Positions 35,110-45,600 of a DNA stretch of 64,000 nucleotides are shown here, piece after piece; positions within the stretch are counted from its first letter, which is position 1; every line of letters begins with the position of its first letter. The stretch covers positions 1-64,000 of the forward strand of contig NJBM01000014.1 of assembly GCA_005223045.1 (NCBI GenBank), read 5' to 3'. Position numbers and translations under genes: made by a program. The stretch is from Planctomycetes bacterium B3_Pla. GTDB taxonomy: Bacteria > Planctomycetota > Phycisphaerae > Sedimentisphaerales > Anaerobacaceae. The notes under the pieces were generated by a model that saw only the letters and a program-made list of their open reading frames with translations, made no database searches and was not told the DNA's origin.

Positions 35110-37932
35110 ATGAAAACTGCGCAGGTAGTTCTTGGCTTGCTCGCAGTCTGCTCGTCCGCAGGCGGTGTGCAGCAGGATCGCATTGTGATTGAAAACGCAC
35201 ACGTGCGATACACCATTTCAGCCGAGGGAAGAAACCTGGCGTTTGTTGACCGAGCGTCGGGAATTGATTATCTCAAACGCGATACACTATCAGCCTGCGC
35301 CTTGGTTCGGTCCGGCGGCGTGGAACATCCGGCAACTTCCGCCATTCTGGCGAATGGCCGTCTGTCCATCGAGTTCAGCCAGGTAAATGCCAAAGCGGTT
35401 CTTCGTGTAGAACCTTTGGACTTATATATCCGCCTGGCGGTTGAATCGGTAAGCGGTGATAATGTTGAATCGCTCGTTTTCCTGAATGTTCCGCTTACTT
35501 TGCGCGCCCGGCCCGATGAGTCATTCGGTTCGTGTGCTCTGTCTCTGAACCTCATCACGCGAGTGAACCAACTGCCCGCGCTTCAGACAAGTCTGCATGC
35601 GTCATGCTACGGCAAGTTCGGCATGGAAGGGGCCAAGGTCGCGGTTGTTGCGATGCCGATGGAGAATATGCTGACGGCTCTAAAACAGGTCTTGACTGAC
35701 GCAGATGAGATGCCCCACTGTACTGTTGCCGGGCCGTGGGCGCGTGATATTCCGTTTAACCACGGCTCATATTTGTTCAATTTCGGCTCGCTCACGGAAT
35801 CGAACGTGGACGAATGGATAGCAATGGCTAAGAAGCTCGGGGTAACCCAGATCGACAATCATGGCGGGAGAGGATTCTTCCGGTTCGGCGATTTCACGCT
35901 GAATCGCGAAAAATGGCCTGTAGGATGGGATACTTACCGTCGCATTGTAAAACGCCTGCACGATGCCGGCATCGGATCCATCTTCCATACTTATGCGTTT
36001 TTCATCGACAAGCAGTCAAAGTACGTTACTCCTATCCCGGACAGACGGCTCGATGCTTTTCGAGTCTTCACTCTTGCTCAAGCCATTGACCCCAATGCCA
36101 CGGAAATCACGGTCAACGAATCCACAAGCGGCATGAACACTGTCACCGGTTTTTTCGAGCACAACAGTGTCATACTCCATATCGGCGACGAGTTGATTAC
36201 CTTCGGGGCTGTGAGCCAGGAGGCTCCGTGGCGATTCACGAAGGTCCGGCGAGGCGCCTTCGGGACCAAGCCGGCCGCCCATCGAAAAGGATCAAAGGCC
36301 CGCCATCTCAAGGAATGTTTCGGCCTTCTTGTGCCGGACCCGGAGTCGTCGCTTCTTGAAGAAATTGCAGGCAACCATGCGGACATTGTGAACTCGTGCG
36401 ACTTCGACGGGATTTACCTTGATGCTATTGACGGCAGCAGCATCCTGCGGGGCGGGGATGAATGCTGGTACTGGGCGGACAAATTCGTCTTTGAAATCCA
36501 GAAGCGTCTCAAAAAGCCGGTGGGTATGGAGATGAGTGCCATGTGGCACCATTTCTGGCAGTTCCGCACACGCTGGCAGGCATGGGACTATCCGCAGCGG
36601 GGGCACAAACGATTCATTGATACACACGCTGCTTCTGTGAATGGAGGGCTCCTGCTGCCTCTACACCTCGGATGGTGGAATTTCCAGCATTTCAATCCGC
36701 CGCAGGTTGAGCCGACCTACACCGACGTAATCGAGTATCTCGGCGCCAAGCTCATCGGATGGGATGCGGGGATTTCCCTTACCGGTGCGATAAATCGTGA
36801 TCGTCTCGGTACAGTACCGCTGTTTAGCCGGGCGGTGGATACCCTCCGCACGTGCGAGGAACTCCGCCGAGGCAATACACTCGACGAGAAGATCAGGGCG
36901 AAGTTGCGTGAGCCGGGAAAGGAGTTCTCGCTCTTTCGCGACAAGAGCGGAAAGTGGCGATTCCGCCCGGCCCACTATGACTCACACACTGCCTCATGTT
37001 CGGAGCCATGGAGCCTGTCATGGACGGCACAGAATCCCTTCGATGAGCAGCCGGTGAAATTCCGCATCGAAGCGCTTATGTCTTCAGGATCATATCACGA
37101 TGCGAACAACATCGTTCTGGCCGACTTATCGAATCCGTCCCAGTTCACAGGCCAGCCGCGTGCCGCCAATGGAGTGGCCGTGTCGCTGGTCGAAACGTCA
37201 GACGGACCGGAGGGGGCAGGGGTATTCAGTGCGCAGAATTCCGGCAAGGTTCCCCGCAATGCAGCGTGGGCCAGGCTTGATCGCAAGTTCGAGCCGTATC
37301 TCGATTTGAAAAAGCACCAGGCGCTGGGCGTGTGGATCGAGGGCGACGGCCAGGGACAGATCGTCGCCATCCGGCTCGAAAGCCCTCGCCACGTTTCCTT
37401 CGGCGCGGTGGCGGACCGTTATATCACAGTCGATTTCACCGGCCCAAGGCTCTTTACGCTCGTAGAGACCGAATCGGCCCGCTGGAGCGACTATGTCTGG
37501 AACGACGGCAAAGGGCTCTACAACGTTTACCGCGAGACGATTAATTTCGGGACGGTCGAATCCCTCAGCATCTGGTACAACAATCTGGCCAAAGACAAAC
37601 CAGCAAAGTGTATAATCGGCCCGGTCAAGGCTATGCCTATGGTCGCCTGTACGGTGAAGAACCCTGTAGTGACCGTCAACGGCAAGGCGCTTACCTTCCC
37701 GGTGGAAATGCAATCGGGCAGCTATCTCGAATTCAATGCAGTGAACGACTGCGTGTTATACGGATCGAAGGGCGAAGTGCTCGCCAAAGTGTCGCCGGAT
37801 GGTTCGATTCCTATGCTTTCGGCCGGCGAAAATCAGATCAAGTTTTCGTGCGACGCAGTCTCGATGCCGTCTATCGGGAGGCCGACCCCGCGCCTGAAAC
37901 TCACAGTCATCTCACACGGCAAACCTCTTTGA
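35110..37932 (+). CDS. Large secreted glycosidase-like protein, family not assigned
   Basis: 940 aa; ATG preceded by taggaga. Signal peptide at 1-20. Residues 25-200 are a beta-sandwich (ENAHVRYTISAEGRNLAFVD). Residues 235-560 have TIM-barrel features: NFGSLTESNVDEW, RGFFRFGDFTLNREKWPVGW, CDFDGIYLDAIDGS and PVGMEMSAMWHHFW. The Asp ending the DGIYLDA strand and the Glu in GMEMSA look like candidate catalytic acids, but this is inference. Residues 690-860 look like a carbohydrate-binding sandwich (DLKKHQALGVWIEGDGQGQIV). I cannot match it to a named CAZy family by eye. It is last in the plus-strand run after the sulfatase. Confidence 0.75.
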   Translation: MKTAQVVLGLLAVCSSAGGVQQDRIVIENAHVRYTISAEGRNLAFVDRASGIDYLKRDTLSACALVRSGGVEHPATSAILANGRLSIEFSQVNAKAVLRVEPLDLYIRLAVESVSGDNVESLVFLNVPLTLRARPDESFGSCALSLNLITRVNQLPALQTSLHASCYGKFGMEGAKVAVVAMPMENMLTALKQVLTDADEMPHCTVAGPWARDIPFNHGSYLFNFGSLTESNVDEWIAMAKKLGVTQIDNHGGRGFFRFGDFTLNREKWPVGWDTYRRIVKRLHDAGIGSIFHTYAFFIDKQSKYVTPIPDRRLDAFRVFTLAQAIDPNATEITVNESTSGMNTVTGFFEHNSVILHIGDELITFGAVSQEAPWRFTKVRRGAFGTKPAAHRKGSKARHLKECFGLLVPDPESSLLEEIAGNHADIVNSCDFDGIYLDAIDGSSILRGGDECWYWADKFVFEIQKRLKKPVGMEMSAMWHHFWQFRTRWQAWDYPQRGHKRFIDTHAASVNGGLLLPLHLGWWNFQHFNPPQVEPTYTDVIEYLGAKLIGWDAGISLTGAINRDRLGTVPLFSRAVDTLRTCEELRRGNTLDEKIRAKLREPGKEFSLFRDKSGKWRFRPAHYDSHTASCSEPWSLSWTAQNPFDEQPVKFRIEALMSSGSYHDANNIVLADLSNPSQFTGQPRAANGVAVSLVETSDGPEGAGVFSAQNSGKVPRNAAWARLDRKFEPYLDLKKHQALGVWIEGDGQGQIVAIRLESPRHVSFGAVADRYITVDFTGPRLFTLVETESARWSDYVWNDGKGLYNVYRETINFGTVESLSIWYNNLAKDKPAKCIIGPVKAMPMVACTVKNPVVTVNGKALTFPVEMQSGSYLEFNAVNDCVLYGSKGEVLAKVSPDGSIPMLSAGENQIKFSCDAVSMPSIGRPTPRLKLTVISHGKPL

Positions 37933-37969
37933 TTCAGGTACCAGGCCTTCGTCTCTCGTCCCTCGTCTC

Positions 37970-39553
37970 TCATCGCTCGCCCAAGGCATACAGATGACCG
38001 ACTGTGCGCAGGTATATCTTGTTGTCGGCAATCGCGGGAGTGGCGAAAATCTTTTCCCCGAAATTGTTTCTCGCCAGGACCTTCAGTTCGTCGGCGATCC
38101 GGATGACCGTGACGGTGCCGCGCACGGAGGCACAGACAACCTTGTCACCGGCGGCAATCGGCGAAGCGGTGTATTGACCGGACGCCCCGATTCGCCGGCG
38201 GAAGAGCTCTTTGCCTGTTGTCGCCTCCAGGCAGGTCAACATGCCGCCGTCACGCAGGAGGTAGAGTCTTCCCCGGCAATAGAGCAGCGAGGGCGTCTCG
38301 GGAATACCCCGCTGGATTTCCCAGGCCAGGTGCGATTGGCGGGCATCCTTCTTCGCCCCGGGACGAATTGCCATCAGGTTGGGGTGGCTATGGGCTTCAA
38401 AGCCTGACATCACCTGCATCCATTCGGCTTCACTGATGATCCGGTTCTTGTCATGGTCGAAGATTTTCACCAGAGTTTCCATGCTTCTGACGGGCAATCC
38501 ATAACCGGGATTGTCTTTGGGCAACTCCGGCCGCTGTATAAAGGCAAAGCCTTCGGTCATTTCGTCGCGCTGTATTTGATTGTCGCCATTGCGGTCGAAC
38601 TGCTCGACGGTCATCTTCCAGCTTCCAGCCGCATCCAACTTATCATCTCCGCGTCCACCCAGGGCCGCAGCGCTTGCAAACAGTAGCCCATCGCCGGCAA
38701 CAGGGATGCTGACCGTTTCCGGCGGGAAACCGCCGGCCCACCAAATCTCTTCGCCGGTGGACGAATTGTAGGACGTCAGCCGTTTGGAACCGAACACGAC
38801 AAGCTCTGCCGCGTCGCCGTGACGCCAGATCATGGGCGTTGACCAGCCGGCCTTGAACAACGATCTCGGCTGCTCCCAGACCGTCCGGCCTGTGTCTCGA
38901 TGGACCGCTAACAAACGGGAGGAACCGCCGTCGCCGTCCAAAACCAAAATCACTTTGTCTTCATACAATATGGGCGAGGTCGCCATTCCATATTTGCTTT
39001 TTGGCGTGTCGATTTTACGCTGCCAAACCTCGTTTCCCGCATGGTCGTAGCAAATCAGCCCGTAAGTCCCGAAATAGACATAAATATTTCTTTCGTCCGC
39101 GGCCGGCGTGGAAGATGCCGGATTATTCAGTGGATGAAACCTTGCCTTTGTCTCGGCCTGAACAACCCGTCGCCACAGGACTGTGCCGTCCAAGCGATCG
39201 ATAGCTAATGTAATAAGCTCCTTTTTATTGGCCGGTTCGCCGGCGGTAAGAAAGATGCGATTGTTCCAGATGACGACAGATGAGTGGCCCGCGGGAATGG
39301 CGGTTTTCCATAGAACGCTCGATTCCGGACTGAAATGAACAGGAATGCGGCCCACTTCCACCACTCCCTGTCCATTGGGGCCGCGAAATTGGTTCCAGTT
39401 GATCTTTGCTTGCCGACCGTTCGCCGTCAAGCTGAACAGAGGCAGAAAGGCACAAAGGCACAGAGGAGGGACGATGGAGGATGGACGATGGATGTCTCGT
39501 CCTTCGTCTCTCGTCGGTCTCCCTTTTAGTTGTGCCTTTGTCCCTTGACTCAT
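37970..39553 (-). CDS. Secreted PQQ-type beta-propeller with inserted EF-hand pair
   Basis: About 527 aa from ATG 39553, which has aaagga upstream. A longer frame to 39658 is only a translation of the tandem repeats there. After a signal segment (PLCLCAFLPLFSLTANG), residues 40-290 and 410-520 form PQQ/BamB-like propeller blades (NQFRGPNGQGVVE, DRLDGTVLWRRV, HRDTGRTVWEQP, EATTGKELFRRR). Between them lies an EF-hand pair with loops DRNGDNQIQRDE and DHDKNRIISEAE, a calcium-binding insertion. The leader region also contains a 32-bp repeat shared with the TPR gene. Role unknown; such propellers are abundant secreted proteins in planctomycetes. Confidence 0.82.
   Translation of the reverse strand: MSQGTKAQLKGRPTRDEGRDIHRPSSIVPPLCLCAFLPLFSLTANGRQAKINWNQFRGPNGQGVVEVGRIPVHFSPESSVLWKTAIPAGHSSVVIWNNRIFLTAGEPANKKELITLAIDRLDGTVLWRRVVQAETKARFHPLNNPASSTPAADERNIYVYFGTYGLICYDHAGNEVWQRKIDTPKSKYGMATSPILYEDKVILVLDGDGGSSRLLAVHRDTGRTVWEQPRSLFKAGWSTPMIWRHGDAAELVVFGSKRLTSYNSSTGEEIWWAGGFPPETVSIPVAGDGLLFASAAALGGRGDDKLDAAGSWKMTVEQFDRNGDNQIQRDEMTEGFAFIQRPELPKDNPGYGLPVRSMETLVKIFDHDKNRIISEAEWMQVMSGFEAHSHPNLMAIRPGAKKDARQSHLAWEIQRGIPETPSLLYCRGRLYLLRDGGMLTCLEATTGKELFRRRIGASGQYTASPIAAGDKVVCASVRGTVTVIRIADELKVLARNNFGEKIFATPAIADNKIYLRTVGHLYALGER
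39495..39526. repeat. 32-bp repeat inside the propeller leader
   Basis: Identical over 32 bases to 49054-49085, in the same orientation. Here the minus-strand translation is KGRPTRDEGRD, in the leader of the propeller. At the other site it is read in another frame. Confidence 0.85.
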
Positions 39554-39559
39554 CCGGAT

Positions 39560-39665
39560 TCCTTTCTGTAAGATATCGTATTGCGTATATCGTATATCGT
39601 ATTGCGACAAAGAGCTACGACATTTCGTGATGCGTAGCACGCAATACGCATCACGCACTCCGTAA
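39560..39665. repeat. Tandem simple repeat (cgtatatcgtattgcg-type) upstream of two divergent genes
   Basis: Alternating units such as gatatcgtattgcgtatatcgtatatcg and, inverted, tgcgtagcacgcaatacgcatcacgc fill the space between the propeller and symporter genes. They form a loose inverted repeat. Translated they give the false N-terminal extension of the propeller gene. Confidence 0.65.
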
Positions 39666-39687
39666 GGAGTCCCGAGGACGACGAAAG

Positions 39688-41217
39688 ATGGCCGATTTGA
39701 GCTTCATAGACTGGTTGGTTTGCATCGCTTATCTTGTAGTGGTTTTTGGGCTGGCTATAAGAAGTGCCGGCCGACAGCAGGATAACGAAGACTATTTTCT
39801 CGGCGGCAGAAACATGAACTGGTTCGTGGTCGGAGTCTCGATGTTCGCGACCAGTTTCAGTTCCATCTCCTTCCTGGGCCTTCCTCAACGAGGAGCCTAC
39901 CAGGACTTTAGCTTCTACCTGACCATTTTGTTCATTCCGTTTGTCATCACTCCCATTCTGTGGTGGATATTTGTGCCGATGTTCGTTCGGCTGAAGGTAA
40001 GCAGCGGGTATGAATATCTGGGGCGACGGTTTGGTCCGCCGGCACAAAAAATCGGCTCAGGCCTCTATTGCATCTACGCCATTGGCTGGATGGGTACAAT
40101 GCTTTATGCGATGGCCCTTACCATGCAAACCGTGATCGGACTCAGCGAAGTCCAGTATTACTGGGCGCTTATCGGTATCGGGGCTTTTGCGACTATTTAT
40201 ACAGTCATGGGCGGATTGAAAGCGGTGATATGGACCGATTTCCTGCAGGCGATAGTAATGGGCGCAGCAATCGTAGCGGTCATGCTTTTTGCCGTAAGCC
40301 GTATTGATGGCGGCTGGTCGGCTTTTTGGACAATTGCATCGGAACACAATAAATTTCAAATGTTCCACCTCGACTCCAACCTTCTGGCGCCGGAGAATTT
40401 TACAGGTAAAAATACCGTTTTCACAGCGGCGGCTTTTGGCCTGTTTATGTATTTGCCCGGTTATGCGGTCTCTCAGAATATGATTCAGCGTTATGTTTGC
40501 GCCGGCAGCCTTTCCAGAGGACGAGGTGTTGTTGTCCTTAGCGCCGTGATCAACACCGGGCTTGGCCTGCTCTTTCTTCTTGTCGGCACAGCGCTATTTG
40601 CCTTTTACAGCCAGCCGGGCGGCGTTGGCTTGCCTGCCGCCGGTGTCGCGATCGCAAAGGAAGATCAAATTCTGCCCTATTTCGCAGCTACACAACTGCC
40701 CGGAGTTGGATTTGTCGGGCTAATATTAGCCGGGCTTTTTGCGGCGGCCATGAGCACTATAGACAGCGGAATCAATGGAGTCACATCGGTTATCGTTTAC
40801 GACTGGCTGTCCGGAAAGGAATTGCCGTTGCGGACCGGCAGGATTCTTACTACTGTACTTGGTATTGTGGTCATCGGTGCAGCTATGCTTGTTCCCGTTT
40901 TGGGCGATACGGTCTTTGATATCATAACAACCATTGCCGGAACCTCGCTGGGTATGCTATTAGCCATTTATCTGCTGGGGATGCTGATGCCGCACGTGAA
41001 TTTACCTGGAGTTCTGACAGGACTTGCAGCCGGACTTGTATGCCTGGCACTCGTTTGGATTTTGACGGACATCCCTAAATGGTGGTTCGGGGCCTTTACC
41101 GTCGCGGCCACATTCATCGTGGCAGCCCTGGTTAGTCTTTTCTTTCCAAAGCCGCCTGAATCCGCGTTGGACAAAACGCTTTTGAGAGGGATAAAGGAGC
41201 AAAAATATGAAAGTTAA
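39688..41217 (+). CDS. Sodium/solute symporter (SSF family)
   Basis: 509 aa with about 13-14 membrane segments and no signal peptide. The SSF features include DWLVCIAYLVVVFGLAIR, DNEDYFLGGRNMNWFVVGVSMFATSFSS (the sodium-binding first helix region) and GLILAGLFAAAMSTIDSGINGVTSV, the SSF core motif. It imports a sugar, vitamin or acid with Na+. Its stop overlaps the start of the isomerase gene (41207), so it is translationally coupled to sugar metabolism and probably brings in the sugar freed by the GH106 enzyme. Confidence 0.92.
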   Translation: MADLSFIDWLVCIAYLVVVFGLAIRSAGRQQDNEDYFLGGRNMNWFVVGVSMFATSFSSISFLGLPQRGAYQDFSFYLTILFIPFVITPILWWIFVPMFVRLKVSSGYEYLGRRFGPPAQKIGSGLYCIYAIGWMGTMLYAMALTMQTVIGLSEVQYYWALIGIGAFATIYTVMGGLKAVIWTDFLQAIVMGAAIVAVMLFAVSRIDGGWSAFWTIASEHNKFQMFHLDSNLLAPENFTGKNTVFTAAAFGLFMYLPGYAVSQNMIQRYVCAGSLSRGRGVVVLSAVINTGLGLLFLLVGTALFAFYSQPGGVGLPAAGVAIAKEDQILPYFAATQLPGVGFVGLILAGLFAAAMSTIDSGINGVTSVIVYDWLSGKELPLRTGRILTTVLGIVVIGAAMLVPVLGDTVFDIITTIAGTSLGMLLAIYLLGMLMPHVNLPGVLTGLAAGLVCLALVWILTDIPKWWFGAFTVAATFIVAALVSLFFPKPPESALDKTLLRGIKEQKYES

Positions 41218-42667
41218 GCGGCGAAAAAAAAGAACAGCCAACATTGGTATTTTCGGAGTTGGTTTTCATAAATACTGGCCTCAGTTCGACGGTCTGCTCG
41301 AGGAGCTGACACATAAACTTAATGTCTTTACCGACCGGGTCAAAACCCACGAAGTGCAGGTAACGTCTTTCGGCATCGCAGACGATGCCGCATCCGCCTA
41401 CGCTCTTTTACCAAAACTCAAAGCCGCAGATCTTGACCTGGTATTTTGTCACATGCTTACCTATGCCACATCGGCATCATTTGGCGCAATCGTTCGAGGG
41501 CTGGACATTCCATTAGTTCTGGTTGCGCTTCAGCCCTTAAAAGCCCTGGATTATTCCAATGCCTCTACTTATATGCAGTTGTGCAATGATGATTTCTGTG
41601 CCGTGCCTGAATTCACCGGCGTGGCCATCCGCATGGGCAAAAAGCCTCCCCCGGTCATTCTTGGCACCCTTGAGGATGATCCAGCGGCAGAAAAGGAAAT
41701 CTCGCAGTGGTGTAATATCGCAATGGTTCTGCATGACCTTAAACGCGCACGGATCGGTCATTTCGGCCATCCCATCGAACACATGCTGGATATGCAGACG
41801 GACCATACCGCTTTGACGGCAGCGTTTGGCTGTCACGTCGTACAAACAGAGGCCGATGAACTCCTGAAGCTGGAACACACTGTAACCGAAGGGGAAATAA
41901 AGGAAAAGAAAACGCAAATTCTTGATCTCTTCGAAACGCCCGATCCGAAATCCGACCCAATCACGGAAAAACTCACTGAAAATGACCTTCAGGTCGCTGC
42001 ACGTGTGGCTGTAGCATTGGATAAATTCATCGACACATATAATCTGGATGGGCTGGCCTACTATTACGAGGGACAAGAGGGTAGCCCGATGCGTGAATTG
42101 GTTACTAATCTGATTGTAGGCAATTCTCTGCTCACCGCTGCCGGCTTTCCAATGTGCGGCGAGTCCGATTTGAAGACCTGCATTGCCATGCTGATTATGG
42201 ACCGCCTGGATATCGGAGGAAGCTTTGCCGAATTCCACCCTATCGATTTTAACGAAGGTTTTGTGCTGGTAGGTCATGATGGGCCGCATCATATCAATAT
42301 TGCCGAGGGCAAACCGATTCTTCGCAGCCTGTCCAAATATCACGGAAAACCAGGAACCGGAGCCGGTGTTGAATTCAAGATAAAAGAAGGACCGATTACG
42401 ATTCTCAGCATCGGACTCACCGCCGGCGGCCGGTTCAAATTTATTCTCGCAGAAGGCCAAAGCTTACACGGTCCCATACCACCCACCGGCAATACGAACA
42501 CGAGGGGATTCTTCAAGCCTGACGTCCGCTCTTTTCTCAAAAAATGGGTGGCCGAAGGACCGACTCATCATTTTGCGCTTGGCGTCGGTCACCATGCGCG
42601 TACTATTCAAGAGATCGCCGAAATATTGAATTTGGAAAGTGTTATTGTTACACATGAGGATGAGTGA
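41207..42667 (+). CDS. L-arabinose/L-fucose isomerase-family protein
   Basis: 486 aa; ATG within the end of the symporter gene, with aaaggag upstream. The fold is that of AraA/FucI-type ketol isomerases (ANIGIFGVGFHKYWPQFDGL N-terminus). Likely metal and substrate residues lie in YYYEGQEGSPM, CGESDLKTCIAML, HDGPHHINIAEGKP and LGVGHHARTI. These correspond in order to the Glu, Glu, His, His set of AraA. It would interconvert an aldose and a ketose in the cytoplasm. Divergence from AraA leaves the substrate open; arabinose, fucose or rhamnose are possible. Coupled to the symporter and to the GH106 gene. Confidence 0.82.
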   Translation: MKVKRRKKRTANIGIFGVGFHKYWPQFDGLLEELTHKLNVFTDRVKTHEVQVTSFGIADDAASAYALLPKLKAADLDLVFCHMLTYATSASFGAIVRGLDIPLVLVALQPLKALDYSNASTYMQLCNDDFCAVPEFTGVAIRMGKKPPPVILGTLEDDPAAEKEISQWCNIAMVLHDLKRARIGHFGHPIEHMLDMQTDHTALTAAFGCHVVQTEADELLKLEHTVTEGEIKEKKTQILDLFETPDPKSDPITEKLTENDLQVAARVAVALDKFIDTYNLDGLAYYYEGQEGSPMRELVTNLIVGNSLLTAAGFPMCGESDLKTCIAMLIMDRLDIGGSFAEFHPIDFNEGFVLVGHDGPHHINIAEGKPILRSLSKYHGKPGTGAGVEFKIKEGPITILSIGLTAGGRFKFILAEGQSLHGPIPPTGNTNTRGFFKPDVRSFLKKWVAEGPTHHFALGVGHHARTIQEIAEILNLESVIVTHEDE

Positions 42668-42669
42668 AA

Positions 42670-45600
42670 ATGAAATACGCTAATACTTTTAATCTATTGC
42701 TGCTAATTGTTATCTTACCAATTCCTTTGCAGGCAAGGGCAACCGAAAAAATAGATTTGACTGATTCTTTGGTTGCCGGTTTTTTAGATCCGCCTAAAGT
42801 CGCCAAACCATCAATGTACTGGCTCTGGCTGAATGGATATGTAAACCGTGATTACCTGGAAACGGAGCTAAAGCAGTATAGTGAAAAAGGTATCGGCGGT
42901 TTGTGCATCTTTGACATGGGAGCACGAGGCGATGCCAGGGCGGCCCCTTCTGCCGGTCCGGCATTTATGAGTGATGAATTCATTGATAACATTGCATATA
43001 CGCTGGAACTGGCCGGCAAGTTTGATCTCGATGTTCAATTAGCGGCCTGTAGCAGTTGGGACCTGGGCGGTTCATGGGTACAGCCCCGCCATGCAAGTAT
43101 GGGATTGTATCACACTAAAATCCGAATCAAAGGACCTGTCGATTATGACAAAGTGCTTCCCTTCCCGGAACTTCCTCCCAACGCCCCAAAGACTCCGGAG
43201 GGCAAACCAGCTTTCTTAAAGAACGTTGCCGTATTAGCCATACCGGAGGCTAAGAGACAACCGGCCCACGAATTCATCTTCAAATTGCCGGGGACCGACA
43301 CTCACAGCATTGACCATGTTATTCTCTATAACGCTCAAAGTGACAATCCTAAACGCTATGGAAAACTCCACCTCTTCGCCAAAGATTTTTCCGTAGCCGT
43401 AAGTACTGATAGTCTTGAAGAACAATCTTTTAGAGAAATTGTACGAGACAGGTTAAAGCCGAATATCAAGCCCCAGCGTTTCAACTTTAAACCGGCAGAG
43501 GCACGCTATGTCCGGCTACGGATTTATAATGGTCACAACACCGAATTTGATATGGTGCAACTCGCTGAATTTGAGGTCTATGATATCAACGGACGCAACG
43601 TAGCCGCGTCTAAAGAAATAGATCGGACAAAGGATTCGGCCCTGATTATTTTTTCTAATTCCCAGAGGACATCCGGCGCAAAATGGAACGCCGACAACCT
43701 CAATGACGGGCAAAAATCCGGTCCCAACGGGACGTGGCTTTCAGTCGGACCACCTCCTCTGGTAATTGAGGATCGCTCCCGAATCCTCGACCTTACGAAG
43801 ATGATTAACGCCGAAGGAAAGCTGACGTGGAAGGCCCCGCCCGGCGAATGGACTATCATCCGATTTGTCTGCGCCAATACCGGCGAGAATCTCAAAGTCC
43901 CCAGCCCGAATTCGGATGGATTGGCTACGGATCACTTCAACCATGAAGCTACCCGCGCATTTATTCAACATATTACAAGTCGCCTGAAACAAAAAATCGG
44001 TGATTTAGAATCTACCCCCCTGAAACAACTCTACCTGCCGAGTTATGAGGTAAGGGGTGCTACATGGACTCCGGACTTCATCGAGCAGTTCGAGAAATAT
44101 TGTCATTACGATATGATGCCCTATCTGCCCGCCTTAGCCGGCTGCGTAATAGAAAACCAGGACATTACATCCCGCTTCCTTTACGACTATCGAAAAATGC
44201 TGGGCGATCTTCTTGTAGATGCTTATTACCGTACGGCGAGTGAAACCGCAAACCAGGCGGGTCTCGGGATTGAGGCCGAAGCGGGAGGCCCCGGCCCTCC
44301 CGTACATCAAGTCCCTGTCGATGCCTTGAAAGCTCTTGGTTCTATAGATGAAATGCGCGGGGAATTCTGGCCATGGAGACAGCAACGAAACCAGCTTTGG
44401 GTAGTGAAGGAAACAGCCTGTGCCGCTCACATCTATGGTCGTAAACGGGTGCACATGGAGGCCTTTACCGGATTTCGACACTGGCAGGATGGGCCTTTCG
44501 ACCTCAAAGATTCCGCCGACCGTGCGTTCTGCGAAGGTATGAATCATGTTGTCTGGCATACATCCTCGCATCAGCCCCCGGAGGCCGGAAAACCCGGTTG
44601 GGTATATGGCGCCGGCACTCATCTGACTCCGAACCTGACGTGGTGGTCTAAGGCAAAGCCTTTTATCGATTACCTGTCTCGATGTTCTTTCATGCTGCAA
44701 CAGGGGCTGTTTGTAGCAGATGTATGTTACTACTACGGGGACCAGGGTTTTAATTTTGTACCAGCCAAACATATCGATCCGTCGCTCGGATACGGTTACG
44801 ACTACGATGTAGTAAATTCCGAGGTTATTTTAGAGCGGATGAGTGTGAAGGACGGTCGCTTCACTCTGCCTGACGGGATGCAATACGAACTGCTGGTTCT
44901 GCCGGACCGCAAAGATATGAACCTCCAGGTCCTGCAGAAAATCGAAAAACTGGTAAAAGCCGGCGGAACGGTCGTTGGGCCGAAGCCTGCGCAATCGAAC
45001 GGACTGACCAACTATCCCGTTAAAGATCAGCAGGTCAAAAAACTTGCCGATTTGCTGTGGGGGAACTGTGATGGCAAAAATGTATTGGAGCATCGATACG
45101 GCAATGGGAAAATTACATGGGGCCGGTCCCTGCGGGATATCCTGTTAGCACGAGGAATTGGCCCTGACTTCCATTATACGAGAGACGAGAGACGAGCGAC
45201 GAGAGACGAGAGACGAGAAGCGGCGGATCTGGATTTCATTCATCGGCGAACCTCGGAAGCGGACATTTATTTTATTCGCAACAGGAAAAATCGTCGGGAA
45301 TTTGTCAATGCCCATTTCAGAGTCTCCGGTAAAGCTCCTGAATTATGGCAGCCCGATACGGGAACCATCCTGCAGCAGCCGATTTATGAGCAGACGCCCG
45401 AAGGCATACGTGTTCCATTGGAGTTTTCTCCTTTTGATTCACTCTTTGTTGTGTTTCGTAAACCGGTTAGCCGGCCTCATCTGGTTTCATTGGACCACCG
45501 AATCAACGCGGCAACAGTCACCGAGAGAGAAGTCCGGATTACCGCTTTTGAAAACGGTTCTTATAAAATGAAGACATCGAATGGGCGAACTATTAGATTC

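Noticed and set aside
39553-39658. Longer N-terminus for the PQQ propeller from 39658
   Set aside because: The extra 35 residues are translations of a tandem simple repeat; the downstream ATG 39553 has a good ribosome-binding site and leads into a signal segment.
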